A stretch of DNA of 6,412 bases from positions 1-6,412 of the forward strand of contig DATGXQ010000154.1 in assembly GCA_035298905.1 (NCBI GenBank), in the 5' to 3' direction. The notes under the pieces are model-generated. The model saw only the letters and a list, made by a program, of their open reading frames with translations, searched no databases and was not told the DNA's origin. A program made the translations under genes and the position numbers. This document shows, in pieces, positions 3,457 through 6,412 of the stretch. The DNA is from DATGXB01 sp035298905 (GTDB taxonomy: Bacteria; Cyanobacteriota; Cyanobacteriia; Cyanobacteriales; Nostocaceae). Within the stretch, counting starts at the first letter, position 1. Every line of letters starts with the position of its first letter.

Positions 3457-6354
3457 GTGGTAATTGATGCCCCTCGTACTAGGTTGAGTGATCAGTCGGT
3501 GTTAGGTAAAAATCAGCCTAATATACCAGATTTTATACAAAGACATATTGGGCCAAAGGCTGATGATATCCAACAAATGTTGGAAGTGTTGGGTTTTGTT
3601 AGTCTTGATGACTTAATTGAGAAAACAGTACCCCAAGCAATTAGGTTAGAAGGGGCGCTAGAATTGCCAGCAGCGCAGAGTGAGTATGCAGCATTAGGAA
3701 AGTTAAAACAGATAGCTGCAAAAAATCAAGTATATCGTTCTTATATCGGGATGGGGTATTATGATTGTATTACTCCACCTGTAATTCAACGGAACATTCT
3801 GGAAAATCCAGGCTGGTATACTGCTTATACTCCCTATCAACCAGAAATTGCCCAAGGAAGACTAGAAGCACTGTTAAATTTCCAAACGATGATTATTGAT
3901 TTAACTGGTTTGGAAATTGCTAATGCGTCGCTGTTGGATGAAGGTACAGCTGCCGCAGAGGCGATGAGTTTAAGTTATGGTGTAAGTAAGAATAAGGCAA
4001 ATAGTTATTTTGTTTCTCGTGAATGTCATCCCCAAACTATTGATGTTTTGCAAACTAGGGCTAATCCTCTGGGGATAAAGTTAATTATAGGTGATCATCA
4101 AAGTTTTGATTTTTCTGAACCGATTTTTGGTGCTGTTCTCCAATACCCTGCTAGTGATGGGACTATTTACGACTATCGCAGTTTTATTGAAAAAGCTCAT
4201 GCTGTCGGTGCTTTGGTGACGGTAGCAGCTGACCCTTTAAGTTTAACTCTGTTAACTCCTCCGGGTGAGTTGGGTGCAGATATTGCGGTGGGTAGCACTC
4301 AACGTTTTGGTATTCCGTTGGGTTTTGGTGGTCCTCATGCTGCTTATTTTGCTACTAAGGATGAGTATAAGCGGTTAGTTCCTGGACGTATTGTCGGTGT
4401 GTCGAAGGATGTAAATGGTAAACCTGCTTTGCGTTTAGCTTTGCAAACCCGTGAACAGCATATTAGAAGGGAAAAAGCGACGAGTAATATCTGTACAGCA
4501 CAGGTTTTACTGGCAGTGATGGCTAGTATGTATGCAGTTTATCATGGGGCGGAGGGTTTGAGAGCGATCGCGCAAAATATCCACCACCTTACCAATATCC
4601 TAGCCGCAGGACTAAAACGCCTCAATTATCAAATTAGTTCTACATATTTCTTTGATACTCTGAAAGTAGAATTAAAATCAGGTCAATTAGAAAAAATTCT
4701 CTTTGCAGCAACAGCTAGAAATATCAATTTACGTATCTTTGACGAAACGGCTGTCGGTATTTCTTTAGATGAAACTACGACAATAGCAGATTTAATCGAC
4801 TTGTGGCAAATTTTCGCCGGAAAAGATGAGTTACCTTTTACTGTCGAAGATTTAACAGATACAGATTCTCATCTGTTACTAAAACGTGAAAGTTCCTATC
4901 TGACTCATCCCATCTTTAACCGCTATCATTCTGAAACTGAGTTACTGCGTTATATCCATCAGCTAGAAACAAAAGATTTGTCGCTCAATACTTCGATGAT
5001 TCCCTTGGGTTCATGTACAATGAAGTTAAACGCGACGGCGGAAATGATTCCTGTAACTTGGTCAGAATTTGGCAAAATTCACCCTTTTGCACCGGCTGAC
5101 CAAACCAGAGGTTATCAAATTCTCTTCCAACAATTAGAAATTTGGTTGGCAGAAATTACAGGTTTTGCTGGGATTTCTTTACAACCAAATGCCGGTTCTC
5201 AAGGTGAATATGCGGGACTTTTGGTTATTCGGGAATATCATCAAAGTCGCAAAGAAGGACATCGCAATATTTGTTTAATTCCTCAATCTGCACATGGAAC
5301 AAACCCCGCAAGTGCGGTAATGTGTGGGATGAAAGTTGTAGCAGTTGCTTGTGATTCTCAAGGTAATATTGATGTAGAAGACTTAAAAATTAAAGCCGCA
5401 AAACATAGTCAAGAACTAGCCGCTTTAATGGTGACATATCCCTCAACTCACGGTGTATTTGAGGAAGCAATTCAAGAAATTTGTGCTATTGTCCATGAAC
5501 ATGGCGGACAAGTGTACATGGATGGCGCTAACATGAATGCTCAAGTCGGACTTTGCCGACCAGCAGATATTGGTGCGGATGTTTGCCATTTGAACTTACA
5601 CAAAACCTTCTGTATTCCTCATGGTGGTGGGGGGCCAGGAATGGGGCCCATTGGTGTTGCTTCTCATCTTGTCCCGTTTTTACCTGGACACGCGGTGGTG
5701 AATATGGGTAGTGAACATGGTGCGGTATCTGCTGCACCTTGGGGAAGTGCCAGTATTTTAGTCATTTCTTGGATGTATATTGTAATGATGGGTGCTGCTG
5801 GGTTGACGGAAGCGACAAAAGTAGCAATTCTGAATGCCAATTATATTGCTAAGAGATTAGAATCCTATTATCCCGTATTGTACAAAGGGAAAAATGGGTT
5901 AGTAGCCCATGAATGTATTTTAGACTTGCGATCGCTCAAAAAATCTGCAAATATCGAAATTGATGATGTAGCAAAACGGTTAATGGACTATGGTTTCCAT
6001 GCACCTACAGTTTCCTGGCCTGTAGCTGGTACAATCATGGTAGAACCTACAGAAAGCGAATCTAAACAAGAATTAGACCGTTTTTGTGATGCTTTAATTT
6101 CCATTCGTCAAGAAATAGCTGAAATAGAAGCAGGGAAAGCAGACATTCAAGATAACGTTTTGAAAAATGCACCCCACACAGCAGAAAGTTTAATCATTGG
6201 TGAATGGACTCATCCCTATTCCCGTGAACAAGCAGCTTACCCCGCACCTTGGACAAAAGAACATAAATTTTGGCCGAGTGTGGGAAGAATAGACGCAGCT
6301 TTTGGTGATAGAAACTTCGTTTGTTCTTGTCTTCCAATGGAAGCTTATTCCTAA
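3457..6354 (+). CDS. gcvP: Glycine dehydrogenase (decarboxylating), P-protein, single-chain form
   Basis: GcvP decarboxylates glycine with pyridoxal phosphate and loads the remaining aminomethyl group onto lipoyl-GcvH (EC 1.4.4.2). From GTG 3457 it has 965 residues, or 971 from GTG 3439; both fit the long homodimeric form. The N-terminal half has FIQRHIGP (26-33), GMGYYDC (98-104), and NASLLDEGTAAAEAM (156-170). The C-terminal catalytic half has IPLGSCTMKLN (515-525), SAHGTNPASA (from 611), DGANMNAQVG (from 689), and HLNLHKTF followed by IPHGGGGPGMG, with Lys716 as the PLP lysine. Cys346 (SNICTAQ) and Cys956/Cys958 near the C-terminus (FVCSC) correspond in position to the disulfide reported as a redox switch in the Synechocystis P-protein. 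The Shine-Dalgarno at 3445-3452 supports 3457. The 283-bp spacer and candidate promoter suggest some transcription separate from gcvH. Confidence 0.96.
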   Translation: MVIDAPRTRLSDQSVLGKNQPNIPDFIQRHIGPKADDIQQMLEVLGFVSLDDLIEKTVPQAIRLEGALELPAAQSEYAALGKLKQIAAKNQVYRSYIGMGYYDCITPPVIQRNILENPGWYTAYTPYQPEIAQGRLEALLNFQTMIIDLTGLEIANASLLDEGTAAAEAMSLSYGVSKNKANSYFVSRECHPQTIDVLQTRANPLGIKLIIGDHQSFDFSEPIFGAVLQYPASDGTIYDYRSFIEKAHAVGALVTVAADPLSLTLLTPPGELGADIAVGSTQRFGIPLGFGGPHAAYFATKDEYKRLVPGRIVGVSKDVNGKPALRLALQTREQHIRREKATSNICTAQVLLAVMASMYAVYHGAEGLRAIAQNIHHLTNILAAGLKRLNYQISSTYFFDTLKVELKSGQLEKILFAATARNINLRIFDETAVGISLDETTTIADLIDLWQIFAGKDELPFTVEDLTDTDSHLLLKRESSYLTHPIFNRYHSETELLRYIHQLETKDLSLNTSMIPLGSCTMKLNATAEMIPVTWSEFGKIHPFAPADQTRGYQILFQQLEIWLAEITGFAGISLQPNAGSQGEYAGLLVIREYHQSRKEGHRNICLIPQSAHGTNPASAVMCGMKVVAVACDSQGNIDVEDLKIKAAKHSQELAALMVTYPSTHGVFEEAIQEICAIVHEHGGQVYMDGANMNAQVGLCRPADIGADVCHLNLHKTFCIPHGGGGPGMGPIGVASHLVPFLPGHAVVNMGSEHGAVSAAPWGSASILVISWMYIVMMGAAGLTEATKVAILNANYIAKRLESYYPVLYKGKNGLVAHECILDLRSLKKSANIEIDDVAKRLMDYGFHAPTVSWPVAGTIMVEPTESESKQELDRFCDALISIRQEIAEIEAGKADIQDNVLKNAPHTAESLIIGEWTHPYSREQAAYPAPWTKEHKFWPSVGRIDAAFGDRNFVCSCLPMEAYS
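4564..4571. repeat. HIP1 octamer GCGATCGC
   Basis: This is a perfect copy of the highly iterated palindrome HIP1, very common in many cyanobacterial genomes. It lies inside gcvP and supports the assignment to cyanobacteria. Confidence 0.85.
5928..5935. repeat. HIP1 octamer GCGATCGC
   Basis: This is a second perfect HIP1 palindrome inside gcvP. A one-mismatch version (GCGATCGA) also occurs at 2880-2887 in gcvH. Confidence 0.85.
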
Positions 6355-6366
6355 TCAAAAATTATT

Positions 6367-6390
6367 CCCCTCCTTGCTTGTAGGGAGGGG
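6367..6390 (+). terminator. Hairpin after gcvP, probable terminator
   Basis: CCCCTCC (6367-6373) pairs perfectly with GGAGGGG (6384-6390). Three further inner pairs, two of them G-U, leave a four-base loop CTTG. It begins 12 bases after the gcvP stop. The plus-strand trailer is TTCTAAAAAATT, so the U-run is poor. On the minus strand the hairpin is followed by AATAATTTTT, so it may serve a converging gene equally well. It could also be a copy of a dispersed palindromic repeat. Confidence 0.55.
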
Positions 6391-6412
6391 TTCTAAAAAA
6401 TTAAGCTGCAAC

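Noticed and set aside
5528..5737. Minus-strand open frame of 69 codons inside gcvP.
   Set aside because: It is antisense to the most conserved catalytic region of gcvP and is a coding shadow.

Overview
The window is a chromosomal stretch from a cyanobacterium, most likely a filamentous heterocyst-forming one (Nostoc, Anabaena, Calothrix or a relative). Three things point there. Heptameric tandem repeats of the AATCCCC / AGTCACT kind lie between genes. Two perfect HIP1 octamers (GCGATCGC) sit inside gcvP. The gene content is that of a photosynthetic cell: a glycine decarboxylase cluster and an exported pentapeptide-repeat protein resembling thylakoid-lumen proteins. Genus and species cannot be fixed from the sequence alone.

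Layout. Positions 1-425 (minus strand) hold the first 141 codons of an exported pentapeptide-repeat protein whose 3' end lies outside the window. A 261-bp divergent spacer follows (426-686). Positions 687-1397 encode an exported CHRD-domain protein of unknown function. After a 116-bp spacer comes the glycine cleavage cluster in the order gcvT (1514-2626), gcvH (2784-3173), gcvP (3457-6354), all on the plus strand. A GC-rich hairpin at 6367-6390 follows gcvP and is a likely terminator.

Function. GcvP (PLP-dependent decarboxylase), GcvH (lipoyl carrier) and GcvT (tetrahydrofolate-dependent aminomethyltransferase) are three of the four parts of the glycine cleavage system. The L-protein (dihydrolipoyl dehydrogenase) is not here. 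In cyanobacteria the system supplies one-carbon units and removes photorespiratory glycine. All three proteins are full length and keep their key residues.

Nothing here is a clearly new biological system. The least ordinary part is the non-coding DNA. Both spacers inside the gcv cluster begin soon after a stop codon with G/A-rich tandem repeats and then switch to C/T-rich tandem repeats. The gcvH-gcvP spacer also holds three nested inverted repeats, followed by a candidate promoter. gcvP may therefore be partly uncoupled from gcvT-gcvH. The start codons of gcvH and gcvP are best placed at 2784 and 3457, each behind a good Shine-Dalgarno sequence, rather than at the furthest-upstream in-frame GTG.
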